Positions 5,135 to 5,450 of a DNA stretch of 5,450 bases are shown in pieces (position 1 is the first letter of the stretch; every line of letters starts with the position of its first letter). Made by a program: the position numbers and the translations under genes. The notes under the pieces were generated by a model. The model was given only the letters and a program-made list of their open reading frames with translations. It was not told where the DNA came from and ran no database searches. The stretch lies in contig JAMWBX010000105.1 in NCBI GenBank assembly GCA_023818725.1, forward strand, positions 1 to 5,450. The letters are read 5' to 3'. The stretch is from Candidatus Omnitrophota bacterium. Its GTDB lineage: Bacteria; Ratteibacteria; UBA8468; B48-G9; DTJG01.

Positions 5135-5450
5135 CTAAATTTCTCCTATGCTCGTATTTGGACCACCTTTAACCTTTATGAAATAGCGAATCCCATGTTC
5201 TTCAATTTCAATGTTTGAAATGTCAAAATCGTCAGGGAGAATTCTTATATGGGCAATGTTTTCTCTCGGAATGACAAGAGTTCGTATTTCCTTATCTATA
5301 TCAACAGGAGTAATCTTACCTTTTGACACTATCAACCCTTTGCCTTCAACCATAATCCAGTTTTCAGAAAAATCTATCACTTTGCCAACAAAGACCCACA
5401 GCCTTTGCTCTTCAAAATATTTCTTGAACCTTATTTTAACTATCTTTTCC
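5135..5450 (-). CDS. Small beta-rich, Sm-like conserved hypothetical protein (5' end outside window)
   Basis: The reading frame is open to the window edge, giving 104 C-terminal residues before the TAG at 5137-5135. It begins with a basic segment (KIVKIRFKKYFEEQ). Alternating hydrophobic strands follow: LWVFVGKVID, NWIMVEGKGLIV, IRTLVIPRENIAHIRIL, IRYFIKVKG. The run 'GKV-x(5)-WIMVEGKG', a polar loop and then 'LVIPRENIAHIRIL' resembles the strand order of Sm/Hfq-like small barrels, where a late strand carries an isoleucine-rich 'nI..i' motif. This is pattern recognition, not proven homology. The internal GTG at 5380 is unlikely to be the start, because coding continues upstream in the same style (Lys-rich helix, then LWVFVGK). 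The gene abuts the RNase H-like gene and shares its transcript. I do not recognise a named family; a role in RNA binding is inference from fold resemblance and neighbour. Confidence 0.7.
   Translation of the reverse strand, partial: EKIVKIRFKKYFEEQRLWVFVGKVIDFSENWIMVEGKGLIVSKGKITPVDIDKEIRTLVIPRENIAHIRILPDDFDISNIEIEEHGIRYFIKVKGGPNTSIGEI
5142..5147 (-). promoter_or_regulatory. Shine-Dalgarno supporting the TTG start of the RNase H-like gene
   Basis: AGGAGA on the - strand; its AGGAG core ends eight bases before the TTG at 5134. It lies inside the last codons of the upstream Sm-like gene, whose TAG (5137-5135) touches the TTG directly. The site and the conserved protein start that follows make the TTG start convincing and suggest translational coupling. 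Confidence 0.75.

Noticed and set aside
5378..5380. GTG as the start of the small Sm-like protein
   Set aside because: The frame stays open to the window edge and the upstream residues (RFKKYFEEQRLWVFVGK) continue the strand pattern, so the true start lies beyond the window.

Overview
The window looks like a piece of chromosome from a Gram-negative (diderm) bacterium that makes lipid A. The DNA is AT-rich and compactly coded. The lpxD - lpxC/fabZ fusion - lpxA order, with LpxC and FabZ joined in one chain, is best known from Bacteroidota and is also seen in several uncultivated lineages. The RNase H-like and Sm-like genes on the other strand remind me, from memory and unverified, of planctomycete/PVC-type or Omnitrophota-type genomes. 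I would not place the organism more precisely than a diderm, possibly of an uncultivated lineage. There are no tRNA or rRNA genes, CRISPR arrays, insertion sequences or long repeats, so this is ordinary chromosomal sequence and not a mobile island.

Positions 1-2846 (+ strand) form a tightly packed lipid A operon: the 3' end of lpxD, a bifunctional lpxC-fabZ gene overlapping it by 20 bases, and lpxA two bases later. A small FMN nitroreductase-family gene follows 12 bases after lpxA with its own strong Shine-Dalgarno. LpxA adds the first 3-hydroxyacyl chain to UDP-GlcNAc, LpxC deacetylates the product, and LpxD adds the second chain. FabZ consumes the same 3-hydroxyacyl-ACP pool for phospholipid synthesis, so the operon holds both sides of the branch point between lipid A and phospholipid.

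Positions 2858-4182 (- strand) hold a two-gene unit converging on the lipid A operon. A membrane-anchored GIDE/BAM-domain protein is followed by a LemA-family membrane protein, with the stop of the first inside the Shine-Dalgarno of the second. A good extended -10 promoter lies just upstream, at 4206-4214. Only 11 bases separate the LemA stop from the nitroreductase stop, and no clear terminator is visible there.

Positions 4259-5450 (- strand) hold the most unusual pair. A small beta-rich, Sm-like-looking protein, whose 5' end is outside the window, abuts a divergent RNase HII/HIII-like protein that starts with TTG. The nuclease-like protein keeps the first two acidic residues and the DSK motif of the RNase H2 superfamily. 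At the third acidic position it has Asn, at the fourth Glu, and it carries a long central insertion. This is the part of the window most likely to repay a closer look.
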